Shown: piece after piece, positions 1 through 13,050 of the stretch
How the letters are laid out: each line of letters starts with the position of its first letter
Position numbering within the stretch: position 1 is the first letter of the stretch
Assembly: GCF_000237925.1 (NCBI RefSeq)
Contig: NC_031495.1
Span: 28,464,679-28,528,678, forward strand
Direction of reading: 5' to 3'
DNA from: Schistosoma mansoni
Lineage: Eukaryota > Platyhelminthes > Trematoda > Strigeidida > Schistosomatidae
Length of the DNA: 64,000 bases
Notes under the pieces: model-generated
The model's input: the letters and a program-made list of their open reading frames with translations, nothing else
What the model was told of the DNA's origin: nothing
The model's database searches: none
Program-made: the position numbers and the translations under genes

Positions 1-998
1 GGAATAAAATAATGGAATAATGTGTTTCATAGAGAGAGAAAGGCGATTCAGGAATGACTTAGTCTTCTTAACACTGATTATATGTTGTAGAGGTAGCGGC
101 AAGCTGACAATACTGGATAATCTTTGAATTATAATACATATTTGAGTAAAGTTATGATTGTGAACTATTACATCATTGATTTATTAATCTGTAAGTACGA
201 TGCTTGTAATAAGTTAATACTATTAGCTCTATTGTGTATAATGTTATAGGTATGTACTGCTGAAAAGTTTTAGATTTGGAAGAAGTCAGTCTACAATGAT
301 CTTTAACCTCATAACAAAAACCATTTTCAAAACAGATAATGGTTGATATTATTTGGTAAACATGAAAATATTGAATTCACGTGTATCCATTCTTTAACAT
401 TGAAAATAATGAAGTGAATGAATTCACAACTTATTTAATGATGAATTTAAAATGATTGGAGCAATCGTTATCAAGTTTAGAAACTTTACTGTTATTACAA
501 ATGTATAAATAGTTATTTCACAGTAAAAATTATACATCTATGTATGAGAAAAGGGAAGCTATACGAAGAGTTTTATTGATTAAGTTAAAGAAAATGAGTG
601 AATTGATACTATATTATACAGATCTCAAGATAGAGTCATCAGCTCATGATAATAATCTTACGAGGAGAATAAGTATATTTTAAAATAAAATCTGCAACTA
701 ATAATAACAATATTGGGAATCGAAACAAATCACTTATACATTGTTACACAATTTTTTTAAGTAGGGAAATTGTGATTATTGTTGCCTTAGTTACACTACT
801 TTAAATTTTTGTATGATGTCATATATTTATATGGCAGTTGGAAATATCTTAAGTAATAATAATAATAATAGTACTCGACATTTTTATTGATTTCATTACA
901 TTCAGAATTGTAGTGAAATAGATACAATGAGAATACTGGATTCCTATCATAAGCCCATAAAGTTATGCGTATATCTTCATGTGAAATAATAAATGTTT
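1..998. other. AT-rich non-coding stretch
   Basis: No convincing reading frame, RNA gene or recognisable mobile element. A short (AAT)n run lies near 857-870. Confidence 0.6.
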
Positions 999-1385
999 AC
1001 TAAAATCTCCACAAACTCCCCTTCCGATAATAATCATATGCTCACTAGTGACTGGTTTCAAGAGGTATTTCCTGGAGAAGCAGTGACCAGTGGGGTTCAA
1101 CCAGGTCTGTTGGGAGATATCAACTCACTGAAGACATTGGTGAATGGTTGCTCAATTTCGTGGATTGGTTGAAGTTAGACATTAACACTATTGGATGCCG
1201 GCTCAGTGGTCTAGTGGTTAAGCGCTCGCGCGCGAGACTGATAGGTCTTGGGTTCGAATCTCGCGAGACGGAATCGTGGGTGCGCACTGCTGAAGAGTCC
1301 CGCAATTGGACGAGACGGCCTTCCAGTGCTTACAGGTACTCCATTGTAGTCTAGCTTCAAATGAATCATGATCTCAACCATTGAA
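999..1385 (+). mobile_element. tRNA-headed hammerhead SINE, extended copy
   Basis: The copy begins with the linker segment of the family (related copy near 18.61-18.82 kb), then a tRNA-like head at about 1195-1262 with an A-box-like stretch (GGCTCAGTGGTCTAGTGG) and a B box (GGGTTCGAATC). A hammerhead-like segment follows at 1284-1329, then the usual tail (a GTCTAGCTTCAA-type end). The ribozyme outer stem (GCACTG with CAGTGC) survives, but the conserved GAAA box reads GAGA and the cleavage-site side is altered, so it is probably inactive. The pol III-type boxes suggest transcription like a SINE. This is not a tRNA gene, because the second half does not fold as an acceptor arm. Confidence 0.8.
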
Positions 1386-1699
1386 ATTTATTTCATTATT
1401 ATATAACATGTTCTCTTGTATTTCTTGTATTATTCTTGTTTCCATTACTAAAAAAATATATTTTTTCGTATGTGATTTTCAGATTACAATATTCTCCTGT
1501 TACTTTTGCTGTTGAAAAAACGCCGCTTTCTTTAGCCTGGATAGTTTGATTTGTAAATTTTAATGATTCTTCTAAAGAAAATTCACAAGTATTGACTTTA
1601 ACAATCTAATAAGGAGTTAAACTGTTTACTAACGAAGACAACATATTTGGAGATTATTTACATAGATTTTAATTTATTTGCATTGGAATCCTGAACTAA

Positions 1700-1842
1700 T
1701 CTAAGTTAGACAACCACAGAAAACCTGGAAGCACTGGACGACCGTTTCGTCCTAGTATGGGACTCCTCAGCAGTGCGCACCCACGACTCCAGGTTTTCCA
1801 TGACGTTCTAGCTTTAAATGACTCATGAATTCAACTGTTAAA
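1700..1842. mobile_element. Chimeric hammerhead SINE fragment (minus piece joined to plus tail)
   Basis: From about 1700 to 1793 the family's tail and ribozyme read on the minus strand. From about 1790 onward the tail motif (CCAGGTTTTCC, then CTAGCTTTAAATGACTC) reads on the plus strand. The tRNA head is missing, so two tails face each other across the ribozyme. The piece carries the best-preserved hammerhead of this family in the window. Confidence 0.65.
1731..1776 (-). ncRNA. Hammerhead ribozyme, all core positions intact
   Basis: Read on the minus strand: outer stem I GCACTG pairs perfectly with CAGTGC (6 bp). The core CTGAGGA matches CUGANGA. Stem II is GTCC/GGAC (4 bp) with a 7-nt loop. 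GAAA follows, then a two-pair stem III with a GGTC loop and GTC as the cleavage triplet. All residues known to be needed in the hammerhead core are present. The arrangement (open at stem I, minimal stem III) is the one described for schistosome SM-alpha hammerheads. Activity is inferred, not shown. Confidence 0.75.
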
Positions 1843-4735
1843 ATAATTAAATGCTAAAGATAAAACGGGTTCAAATCTAATAATTTAAAAGGGAGTTATT
1901 TTTTTCCTTCCATATTGAATTTAACAAAGTTTTTACTTCAAATTATCTCCATTAAATAATTAAGTGATTTTGGTGATGTTGTACATAAAAAGTGGTTATG
2001 GTATTGTGTAATAGGTTGGTTATGAATCAAAATATTTTATTCATATTAAAATCTGATGTTATTTGAATAATAACTGAAGATCAGACGGAACAGAGAAGTT
2101 ATCTTATACCTTGATATTGCGAAGGTTTTGTACGTTTCTTTCAAAAATTGATAGATTAGACTGACTTATCAGTAATCCATTCTGTAAATTAATAGGGAAA
2201 CTTTAAAAAGTTTTATCGAAAAAAACTTTTACGTTATGAGCCAAATCAAACTGAGACCGAGAATAGTTGATGACTGATAAATTTGAAAGATGAATTCTTT
2301 CTTTTAGTATGGGTAAACAAAAGAAGAACTGTGAATGACAATTCATTAGAATAGCTTTAAAATGTCTTTCGGGAGAACTCAATGATTTCATCCAATAGCT
2401 TACAATTTTAATTAGAACTAATTTCCAATATTACACAGCCAATGTCACTGATAGGTAAGTTTCTTGCAACTGGCATGAAAAAAACCCATTCGGCTTAGCT
2501 TTTCTTTAGAACGCTGAGAATTACTTCTTGAATTTTATCCCTAATGGCTAGAAAGAAGCCCAGTACCACCTGGCTTTTAGTGACTTCCTAAGACTTGTTT
2601 GTGATGTAAACTATTAGATTGTAGCCTAGCAGTCCACATATATCCGGATTATTTCTACATCTTAAAGTCTTGTGTAGGAATGTACGTTAAATTTTGAATT
2701 CGCGCTAAGTTTAAGAGCTTCAAATTAGAGTAAAATAAGAGCATCAGCATTCTTTAGTTGTTGATCCTAATTTTACAACTCATATCAAGTTTACAATGAA
2801 AACTGGACTTACAAATTGTACATAACATATATATAGCTAAAGGCTAATTATGCTTATTTGAACTTCCTCCAAAAGATACATTCTTTCCTTATAGATATTT
2901 TTCTATCCATATCTCTATCATCAGTTTGATCAATAATAATATAGCAACTATTAATGAAACTTTATTTGTGAAAAGTTCCTTTCTGTTTCTACTGACTATT
3001 TATCATGTTAATTATTAATTTATCAAGGTACTTAAAGTTACTGTTTTTATGAGATTTCGAAATATTACTGTTGTACAAAATATTCATACGTGCATCTTTT
3101 CTCTAAAAACGATCTACCGTGAAATTAAAATAGAAAGGTACTTAACTACCACCTAACAGATGTTTGTTTGTGTGTGTTCGTGTGTTTGTCAAAATTTTAT
3201 TGTGGTAAAGCTGTTCAAAATGGTTCTTGGTAATAATAATTGTAGTGAAATCTTGTTTAAGTCTATTTTATAAATATGTATCCTGGTGATATTTAACTCC
3301 TAAAAATAAAATTTAGAGAATCTATTTAAGAGGACCTAAACATTAATGATATATATATTTGGTTGTAGTTGGATACTATACCATGTTGAGTAATAAATGA
3401 TACGTAAATGTTAGATACAACTGCCTGAAGGTAGATAATCTAAAATGGTTATAAATATTGATTATAACTGCTTTTACAGATCAGTCATGTGTAAAAAAGC
3501 AACTAATTGAGTTCTATTGAAATTAGAAGTGATTATGGATAATAATTTTTGGATAGGAGAAAGAATCTTGTTAGTTTAATGACGATTTTTTCTTATCTCA
3601 GACATTTAGTTAACGTGATAAATGAACATAGTATCTGTCATCTTGTGAAACCATGATTTTCTTGGTTAAATTATACTACTTTCAACAGTTATGCCGCAGA
3701 CCTTAATTTTACTAAACTCAGCTCGATTTGAATAGTCATACAGTATCTGTTGCTTTCAAACAAGATACTGTAATTCAAAGACAGTACATACATTTTACCT
3801 CATTAGTGAATTCTAGTGTAGGGTTATTCAATCCTACTCAGTATTTAACGTTTTCAACACCAACGTATATCTAACAAAATCTACCACAGAGTGAGCGATA
3901 AAGCACCAAAGTAGTCGTATTATTCAGTCACATTCAATATCCTACTGCAACTGAAAATAGACCTCAGAAAGCTAAGTTGTTTTTTTTGCTAGTTACTAAC
4001 TAACATGAATTTTTAGGTCATTGAACTTTTGGCAACATTACGTTTGGAAAATTCGTCATATTCTCGATACTATTCCCTACAAAATACAATTTTGATTGTT
4101 AAGCATTTTGGACGTTTGTTAAGGAATAGAAAACAATTTATTGGGTTATGAAGCTTTTACACAAGAATAACTTTAGTAGCTAAAGAGCCTCATTCAACTG
4201 GATAAATAGTTTATGTTAGTGATGCTGGCATCTCCTTTGCATTCCCTACAGCTTATCCTTCACAACTTAAATCTGAACAGAAAAGAAGACAAAATATATT
4301 TTTCCGCTGCGGGTAATATTGAAATTTAAATATATTACAAGTAATGTGATTCGAGATCATGAAACTCAGTTAATTCACCTTTTACAGAAATCGACAGTCA
4401 TTCAATGAATAGTTATCCAATATAATTTCAAAGTAACGATAACGCACACCTTGAGATGTTTTTGTTGTACAGTCATTCCAAGTATGATTGGAGGCGTTCA
4501 GTGATATTATTTAAATGTAAAATTGTTATTATTTTCCGAAAATCATCACAAACATCAATGTTAAAATGAATACCTATTTATCTTACATTTGGTTTGAATG
4601 CGCTTTTAAACATGAAGACTAATACAATTCAGTGGTCATCCAGTTAATCATGTTTATCAGAACAAAAGTAATATTTTAACAGTTGAATTCATGAGTCTAT
4701 CTTAGCTAGATAAACTTTACCCAATTGCACAAGCA
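1843..4735. other. AT-rich non-coding stretch
   Basis: I see no gene here. The open frames are short and of random composition, and no mobile element family was recognised. Confidence 0.5.
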
Positions 4736-4985
4736 GATGGCTATCAGAATCCAATAGCTAAGTAGATAACGCGATAGTGTTTGAAGCGAACGGTACTGGG
4801 TTCGAGTCCCAGAGTGAACATCAACTCAGATGTAGGTACATGCAGCCGACGAGTCGCAAATAGGACGAAACGCACGTCCTTGATTCCATTGCTAGTCACT
4901 GTCCATCTTTGCCTATAATACTTGCGAATTAAGGCAATATCAAGTCAATACACACAGTATGCACATATGCCAGTAAGAGACTGAT
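4736..4985 (+). mobile_element. SM-alpha-like hammerhead SINE, decayed
   Basis: This has the layout of the schistosome SM-alpha repeat: a tRNA-like head with B box GGGTTCGAGTCCC near 4799, then GGTACATGCAG, a hammerhead core and the AATAGGACGAAACGC segment near 4858-4874. The core box reads CCGACGAG instead of CTGACGAG and stem II is mismatched, so cleavage is unlikely. It differs clearly from the GCACTG-stem family in the rest of the window. Confidence 0.75.
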
Positions 4986-5482
4986 CAATTGAAGTCCTAA
5001 ATAACAATGGTAAAATACAAGTAAACAACATTAAGTGAATTTAAAAAATGAAACTACTTTTATCTACATCTTTTAATGTTCTTTATTTATTAACCTCTAA
5101 GTGTACTGAAGTGAAAATTACCAAGTTAAGGTACACAGAAACATTGTTTTATTGAAACTTGTTATTTTTTTTCTGATAAATAAACAATGATTTCAGAAAT
5201 TTATACTAAACTATTATAGATACTACTCTTAATCACAAGATAGTAAATCATAATTGAATATCTTGTTCAGTTTCTGTTTCTACAATCAAATAGGTCATAG
5301 ACCATGTAACCCAAGGCGAATATATTCGATCATTTATTTTTATTAATCCTTTTACAGTAATATATTTACATAAAGTATAACACTGTATTTAACAGATTAG
5401 ATGGTTTTAAATTTTATTATATAAATAAAGATATTTAAAATAAAAGTTATGTTTCTATGTCGTTTCATTTTTTAAAAAATAT
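4986..5482. other. AT-rich non-coding stretch
   Basis: Nothing recognisable was seen in this interval. Confidence 0.5.
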
Positions 5483-5664
5483 GATGTTGACTCATTTTGT
5501 TTAGTGGTTAAGCGTTCACGCATGAGACCGAAGGTTCTGGGTTCTAATCTCAAGTGCGGGATCATGGATGTGCACTGCTGAGACCCGTACTAGGACGAAA
5601 CGGTCATCCAGTACTTCCAGGTTTTCAATGGTGGTCTAACATTCATCGATTTATGATCTCAATC
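5483..5664 (+). mobile_element. Hammerhead SINE, short copy
   Basis: The head (TTTAGTGGTTAAGCG, then CTGGGTTCTAATCTC), ribozyme segment and tail are recognisable. The ribozyme has lost several bases between the first core box and stem II, so it cannot form the standard fold. Confidence 0.7.
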
Positions 5665-6860
5665 AAAAAATTATTTCTTTACCAAGTGATTTTACTTCTT
5701 ATATGAATAAGTATTATTTAAACTGCAATATGTTTTCGGTTAATTATTTAATTTAAACAATTTTTTCAATGATACTTTAAATGATTTTTAATTAACTTGT
5801 GAATTTAACTAAACTAAGCATGAATCTATTACTTAACCTTAATATAGAATTCAGGTTGCAATAAATTGTGAATATAAAAGAGTTTATAGTGTCGAGCTAA
5901 CTTCTAAAAAATATAGTACTCATCATAAAAACTGAAAGTTTGTAAATTGACAATGTGTGAAGTTGTGAATGTGTATAGGCAAGGAATTGTCAACTAGTGT
6001 GAAACAACCACAGTCTAGTTCTATCGGGTTTATTAAATTGATATTAAATGTTAATGAAAATGCCAGGCCAAAGAATTATTCACATTATGTTTTTTATGAA
6101 AATGAACAATACAAAATATGGTGCAATTATGTAACCATTAAACTTGTCGGATTCCTCTTCACATCGAGACAATGAGGAAAAGTCAACATGAGGAACGGTA
6201 AATTAGTGAAAAAGAATAAAAGTATCATCAATAATGAAGGATTAAAATAAAGAACAGTCCGGAGAAAGAATAACGTCGAAGGATTACGTAGGTTTTCAGT
6301 AACACAGAAAGAAAGAAAAAGTTGAGTAAATGTAGACTACTTGTGTCTCTCCATTCCATCAAATTTTCAATTATTAATTATGACTAGTTCTTGGAACTCG
6401 ATAAACAATTCTGAGCCACTTTATATGGTTAAAACTAAAAACTATTGACTTCATAGATTGTCCTGATGTAACCATCCTTAAACTCTTTCCGTCCAGTCTT
6501 CTAATGCATATCATCACTGGTTATGATAGGGAGTGACTTAACGTGCATGATTCTTATTACAATCACGTCAATCAACGAAAATTTCATGACATTATCATTT
6601 AATAAACACTTTCGTTTTTTCATGAGTTCTACTACTTCTCACTCTCTGACACATTCGCTGTTGAAGAACTTTGGTAAAAATTGGTTTTTTCTTTAATCTT
6701 TTGAAACAATCTCAACAGTCATTGAGAATAAAACAATAATGCATATGATCTTATTGGGTGTATAAAGAACTAATAGTTAAAATCCTTAAGTCATATGTTT
6801 TGGAACTTTAGAGATGTAAGTTATAAATCTGATATCTTATACTATTTAAAGCTTTCGTAG
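5665..6860. other. AT-rich non-coding stretch
   Basis: A 68-codon open frame at 5969-6175 has no recognisable domain and is probably chance. Nothing else was identified. Confidence 0.5.
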
Positions 6861-7130
6861 TTGAAATCATGAGTCAATTGAAGCTAGACCACCATGGAAA
6901 GCCTGGATGCACTGGACGGCCGTTTCGTCCCAGTATGGGACTCCTCACCAGTGCGCGTCCACGATCCCGCACTCGCGAGATTCGAACCCAGGACCTACCA
7001 GTCTCGTGCGAGAACACTTAAACTCTAGACCACTGAACTGGCATCCAACTGTGATAATATTTAACTTCAACCAATCCACGAAATTGAGCGACACATCCAT
7101 ATGCGGGATCGTGGATGCGCACTGTTGAGG
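6861..7130 (-). mobile_element. Hammerhead SINE, minus copy with plus-strand scrap at its end
   Basis: Tail, ribozyme and tRNA-like head read on the minus strand from 6861 to about 7095. From 7101 the segment GCGGGATCGTGGATGCGCACTG of the same family reads on the plus strand. The ribozyme (about 6908-6953) keeps both stems, the GAAA box and GTC, but the first core C is G, which should abolish cleavage. Confidence 0.75.
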
Positions 7131-7389
7131 AGTATCATATAACTATATTCTATCTATTCATATGTTTCATTTGAGAGTGTTGTGATTATTTGTTAACAAG
7201 GAGATGATTAATGTGTTATATCATGTTATTAAGTTTATTCAACTCCTTTTCCCAAAAAACACTTAAATATAGGATTTAACAAATAAGTTTCAGTGAGTAA
7301 GTAATAATCAAGGATTTAAGATAAAAATCAGTTTTTTATACATTGTACATTTATGCATAAATTACCTTTACATCTATGTACCCTTAGAG

Positions 7390-7589
7390 NNNNNNNNNNN
7401 NNNNNNNNNNNNNNNNNNNNNNNNNNNNNNNNNNNNNNNNNNNNNNNNNNNNNNNNNNNNNNNNNNNNNNNNNNNNNNNNNNNNNNNNNNNNNNNNNNNN
7501 NNNNNNNNNNNNNNNNNNNNNNNNNNNNNNNNNNNNNNNNNNNNNNNNNNNNNNNNNNNNNNNNNNNNNNNNNNNNNNNNNNNNNNNNN
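7390..7589. other. Assembly gap of 200 N
   Basis: A run of exactly 200 unknown bases, the usual placeholder for a scaffold gap of unknown size. Open frames read through it are artefacts. Confidence 0.99.
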
Positions 7590-7757
7590 ATGAAAGTTAT
7601 GTTAACAGATCGGTAGTAAGCTAACGTTTTCGTTGTGAATACTAGATAATTTCAAGTTTTAAACTGAATAATCACTAAAACATTCAAGTATTCACCCTCT
7701 TCTCCTTCATATCACTAAACATTTATGTTATTTTATTATCTGAAACATTATTTTGAG

Positions 7758-7855
7758 TGCTTTCAGGTTTTCCTTGGTGGTCTAGCTTCAATTGACTGAT
7801 GCTTTCAACTATGAAAATACTAAATCTCCACAAAAATCCTTTCTGATTAAGATGT
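7758..7855 (+). mobile_element. Hammerhead SINE tail fragment
   Basis: Only the tail (CAGGTTTTCCTTGGTGGTCT, then CTTCAATTGACT) and the start of the linker (CTAAATCTCCACAAAAATCC) remain. Neither head nor ribozyme is present. Confidence 0.65.
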
Positions 7856-10800
7856 TTATAAGCGACCTTGTAAAATTTAGTGTTATTTAACATTACTTTT
7901 CAGTAAATTGTACTAACATTAAAGATGGTGATCTTAGTGTTTATTTTTTTAAAAAATAACTCTCAAGTTGTTGTGAACCATCTTAATTTGTTCAGTAAAT
8001 CTACAATTTTAATAATTCAGTGAATAACAGATTTCCTTCGTTAAACTGTAGTCTACCCATACTAAACAATAGGATTTGAATCCGTAAGTCAATAAGGAAA
8101 CCACTATGATTGTAAGCAAATCTAGATTGTAAGAATTCGAAATATAACTGGCTTACATTAAATACTGTGAATTCATAGTCAGTAAGAATAATAAGGATTC
8201 TACAAAGTCAGTGTAACTGTGAACGCTAGCCTATCATTTAAATCTATAAATTCAGTTATGATGGAATCAATGTGATACATTTTCAGAAAATGTTAAACAG
8301 TTCTCCTAATATTTCACAGTTCAATCTTGATAAGTTTCTATTGAACTGCTTATGCAGAAAAATCCTCATTCATCTATTTCAAAGTCAAGTTTATAATTCA
8401 AAAATCCATTTCAAAAGATCATTAGTTCTATTTCAAATTTTTAGAAATTAATTTTCAAAACTGATTTGAATGATCTTATACTTGATTTGTAACTATTCAA
8501 TGGATTGATGAAGATTAGCGGGTACTACAATGCATCAGAAAAAGTTTAACAATAAGAATGGGTCATAAAACCGGAAAGCTCAGTTTATTAATTAACCTGA
8601 TCATCGATGACTCTATGGAATATGAGTTCAGCTAGGCAACTGTATATATCTGTTTATGAAGTCACATTTTTGTTAATTTGGTATTTGGCTGACATAGCAA
8701 TCCTGGATGTTCATTTCTTTCTATTTAGCAATTAATTTGACAGCTCGCTTGCTACATACCAAACACGCTAGAATCTTATAACTAAGGGTTGTATCGAAAC
8801 AATTCACTCAGGATGACAACAGAAGCTGACGAATACTAATGAACCATATTTGTTGAATGTTAAATGTGTTATGATTGACAAAAATGGTAACTCACTGCTT
8901 GATTTATGATCTTGAATCTCATCAGTGTTTACTTATATATTATCCGAAAATGAACTCAGTCACACTATTCTGGTTAAATACTTTTTAAATTAACGACAGT
9001 TTTGACTCTTCAACATATTCAAATAGTTGACCAGTTTTCATATCTTGTAATTTCAACTTGGTTCAGATTTATTTATCGGTTAGTAAATGAAATCAGTTTA
9101 ACCTTTTAGGTATCTTATTAAATCGGCCGATCCTTTATAGTAATGTATTACTCAGAAATTATTTTATTCATTTAAGCATGTAACTTTTAAAGATACTGTG
9201 GTGTGTGCTACTGATGTCGATAGATATAAGTAGTATGTATCATCAACCAAAAGTGAAATACCTGATAGCAAAAGGTTAAGAAGGTCCAAGAAAAGAGAAC
9301 GAGAATAGAGAATGATTGGCGTAGAAACGAAGGAACAATGATGTCTGGGACGGTTGACTGATATTTTGCAAATGAAGTATTTACTATATGGTTCTCAGAT
9401 TTTACTAAGAAATTCTGTAATTTTGTGTCTAAGCACATTTGATTGTCCCCGCTTGTGTTCTTATTCACCACATTACTTTTAGACCAATCTATTTCTGGTC
9501 TATCTGAAAAATAAATCTAACTTTTTGGTTATAAGGTATTACATTTAAAGTATGTTGGTGAATTTTTTTTGGGACACAATTAAATGAAACAATAAAGTGG
9601 TCTTAACAATTAAATGGTAAGATTAATTTTCATGTATTTAGAGAAGAATAAGACATTCCAAGCTAAACGCCATAAGAAGCATAATTCTATTTTAAACTAT
9701 ACTTATCAAGAATTCCTAAGATGACAAATAGTTTTAACTGCAATCTAGTATCCGTTAAAGTAATTCCTTAATATTTAAAAGCAAAATTGGATAATGTACG
9801 GTTCATATTGTGAAGTCATTGCTTTTCGTCATCAACGGAGTCTTCAGTGGTTCATATGAATATTCGACCAAAATGCTGCTAAATGAAAAAATGTATCAGT
9901 ATTACCATGTCTGATAAATGTTATTATTTATTTTGTAGTGGATTAACATTATTACCATCATCATAAGACCTGAGAGCATATTGTCACCTTCATCAATTTT
10001 CTACAAAATTATCATAAAGAAACTGTCATACGCATAGAGATGACACATTATCAGCCTGCTATCTTATCTAAAAGTCAAGTTAAATTAGTTTTATCTTCTT
10101 ATTGAGATGGCCGACAGTAGTTAAACTTACTAGTCAAGTTTCATTGTTATTGGTTAGTGAGCAGTCTGTTTAAAAAATATATTTAAACTACAAAGATATC
10201 ACTGTTTTATGACTTTTACTCACGTTTGTTTCCTGTTAAATATTTTACGCATAAGTTGTTTCAGTAGCAAGTGTTCTACTGTTCAATTATACCTTGTGTC
10301 TTATTACTTCTTAACTATAAACTTAACTTCAATAATTTGAGCTTTCGTAAGTAATCATACTTAGCATGAGCATAAATTATTCTCACTCTATAGTAACCCC
10401 CCCCTCCAAAATAATTTTGTCACTGTAAATCACCTTCCCGAACTTTCCTGGGGTTTTTTATGCGAACTGTCGATTATTTCGCAAGATTACATGTTAAGTA
10501 AACTATATAACAGGATATTCAAGTTCTTGTCAAGACGACTTAAATGATTAATGAAATTATTGAAATTAATGTGATGATCGAACTACTAACAGTTTACGCA
10601 TGAAGCCTATTCATGATTCTCTAACTAAATCGTTAAGACATAAATCCTGTGCCCAAATAACAATATTCATTGGAATTATGTACTGATGATTCAACTAGGA
10701 AACTCTACAAACATTCTCATAATATAACAATTAACATAACATAAGGAATTTGTAATGCTTCTTTTAAAAAATAAAAAAGTACTTAGATTATTATTTATAT

Positions 10801-11369
10801 GATCTGTAAATAATTTACATAATTTTATGTACAGCTTGAAATTCAATTGGGTTGTTATTTTTATCCTTTTATAAAATTTACATTTGTGGAAAAGAATTAT
10901 GTCAGTTAAATGCATCAAGAAAGAATACATATGGAAAACACTCATTGATATATAAAGTAATAGAAAATAGTTCAGCATAGAGTGTTCTCCTTTATGTATG
11001 ACCTCAATCTCAAAACTGTACAATCGAAGTTATTTACCTTCTTTCTATAATGATAATAAACAGTGTAGTTTTTATTCATTCACTTATTGTGATAACAGAG
11101 TGTCTAAACAAACAGAGGCATAGAAAAAAATATTAGTTTTTACTGAGAAAATGAAAATTTAGTTGTCAAAACCTTGATTACCAATAATAAATGTGAAAAA
11201 GAAGTTTGTGTGAAATGATGAGATAAAATGCTGAAATAAATATGAATCATAATCAGAAACAATATAGAAACAGTAATAAGTTGGTTAGGGGATAAAAAGT
11301 GCAGTACAGAAAGAGAAGAAAAAGAGAAGTTACCCTGGAAAACTAAAGATGTATTATAGAAATAAGAAA
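7856..11369. other. AT-rich non-coding stretch
   Basis: Minus-strand open frames at 9208-9471 and 10691-11023 are AT-driven and match no family I know. There is no element or RNA gene. It may include downstream flank or 3' UTR of the zinc-finger gene that ends at 11370. Confidence 0.5.
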
Positions 11370-11873
11370 TTAAGCTAGAAGTGCTTCAACTGAAAAAGGA
11401 TTGATTTGTTTACTGGAAGTACTTTTATTTGATAATGAATTTGAATAATGAATTATTCCATTAGTAGTATTAGTAGATGTAGTGGTCATTACATTTGTAT
11501 CATTCATTGTTAAATGATTATTCATAGAATCGTTGAATTGTACATTTGAAGTATTGTATTCTTGTGCATAGTTCATCTTTTCATCACATGATATTCTATA
11601 ATGTTTACTTGTTTTAAACACATTATTGATATGTTCTGAATAAATTGATAATTGCTGCCGATCTAATTCTGATGATGAAGAATTTTGTTTTAATAAATAA
11701 GTTACATGATCATTACTTGAATGATTGAAAATTTTGATTGGATTTTGTAGCTTATCATTATTTATCCTTTTATTAGAGATTATTCTCATCTGGCGAATAT
11801 TTTTATGATTATTATCTATTCGTGGTTTATGCCAACGTTGATGTGATGCTAAATTTGCTGGACAATTGAATAC
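11370..11873 (-). CDS. INSM/nerfin-type zinc-finger protein, last exon
   Basis: The exon opens after a 3' splice site (TATATAG, AG at 11875-11874) with VFNCPANLASHQRWHKPR. This completes a C2H2 finger whose first half (CEICGK) ends the upstream exon. The stretch CPANLASHxRWHKP is the signature of the INSM/nerfin family of neuronal transcription factors. The remaining 150 or so residues are Ser/Thr/Asn-rich and look disordered, ending in PFSVEALLA and stop TAA. FSVEALL resembles an Engrailed-homology-1 motif, which in other factors recruits Groucho/TLE co-repressors. Family members usually have more C-terminal fingers; none is seen here. The family call is firm; which paralogue it is and the EH1 role are inference. 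Confidence 0.8.
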   Translation of the reverse strand, partial: VFNCPANLASHQRWHKPRIDNNHKNIRQMRIISNKRINNDKLQNPIKIFNHSSNDHVTYLLKQNSSSSELDRQQLSIYSEHINNVFKTSKHYRISCDEKMNYAQEYNTSNVQFNDSMNNHLTMNDTNVMTTTSTNTTNGIIHYSNSLSNKSTSSKQINPFSVEALLA

Positions 11874-13050
11874 CTATATAAGATATGTGTACAAGATAAT
11901 GTATATAAATGTATGGAAAGGGAATTACATTGTATAAATAAGTTTGTAGAAATGGAAGAAAATACATTCATTGACAAAATGATCGCTGAATTTCTACGTC
12001 TTCATTTCAACGGTAAAAGGTCAACAATGACATTTACTGTAGACAGAAATTACGTAAGTAAATTAACTATGGCTTTATTAGTTGAGTAGCTAAAAATACT
12101 GTCATAATACAGAATTACTTCCTCATTATATACATACACCGATTGGAACTCAAATTTTTTTAATCAATTATATTAATTATTCATTGTGACAATGAACACA
12201 ATCTAATTACATGGCTTCATAGACATATTTAAAATTAATTTTGATCAGGGACTAACATCATTTAAAGAATAATCCAAAACCCACCTTAGATGCTTTATTA
12301 ATGTTAACTTAAAGTTATAGACTAGATTAGATCTAGTCAATCGTGATCATAGAGTGTACGTGGTACCTTCAAATCACTCAACATCTAGTAGTACATATGT
12401 GAGAATTCAATCGATATACGATATCGAACGATCGTTAAGCAACGTCACTGACAAGTTATTGTCTCACATTAATTAGCCAACCCTAAAAGTCACAGAACAT
12501 CATAAAAGCTTCTGAATATCAATTTCAATATGAGTATATATTTATTATTTGATTGCGTTTATTATCAAGACGTTTGTTTTTTCATTAGATATCAGTTAGT
12601 GACAAATATTATCCTTAGACAAATAGTCTTCTATAAATTTATGCACTGGTAACGATTTGTGATGAATAGAAAGTGTCTGTTTAAGCATAATAATTACAAC
12701 TGAAAAATAGACATTAGTTTATGTTGCAGGTTATTTATCAAATACAGTCAAAACTTTTACAATTGAAAAACGGTTTGAAATTAAGAACTACTGGCCGAAA
12801 ACCAAGTATCTCTATTAATAACCTTTAGCTTAACTACAAACTCAAATATCAATATAACTAGCGTGGTTATTAAAACATGCATCCACTTTAACTGAGTAGT
12901 TTGTTTCATATCATTTGGCACATAACCTATGAAGAAGTATATTTGAATACAATTAAGAGGTGTTTACAATCTGGCCTAATAGTATGGTTCTTACTATTAT
13001 TTGATGAATAACAAAAGTATTTAATGATTAGAAGAAGAAGAATTACTTAC
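11874..13050 (-). other. Intron of the INSM/nerfin-type gene
   Basis: This 1,177-nt intron has donor GTAAGTAATT (13050 downward) and acceptor ending TATATAG. It is phase 0 and splits a zinc finger between Lys and Val. It contains no recognisable element. Confidence 0.75.

Noticed and set aside
1195-1265. tRNA genes (here and at 14.4, 19.9, 21.9, 22.7 kb and elsewhere)
   Set aside because: A and B boxes are present, but the acceptor stem and 3' half are replaced by SINE and ribozyme sequence; these are tRNA-derived element heads.
6908-6953. Functional hammerhead in the minus SINE copy
   Set aside because: Stems and GAAA are intact, but the first core C is G, a change expected to abolish cleavage.
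7353-7616. Open frames reading through N runs (also at 14.05 and 55.2 kb)
   Set aside because: They exist only because N codons are not read as stops.
10691-11023. 110-codon minus frame as a gene
   Set aside because: Poly-Leu/Ile/Asn composition from AT-rich DNA, no family match.
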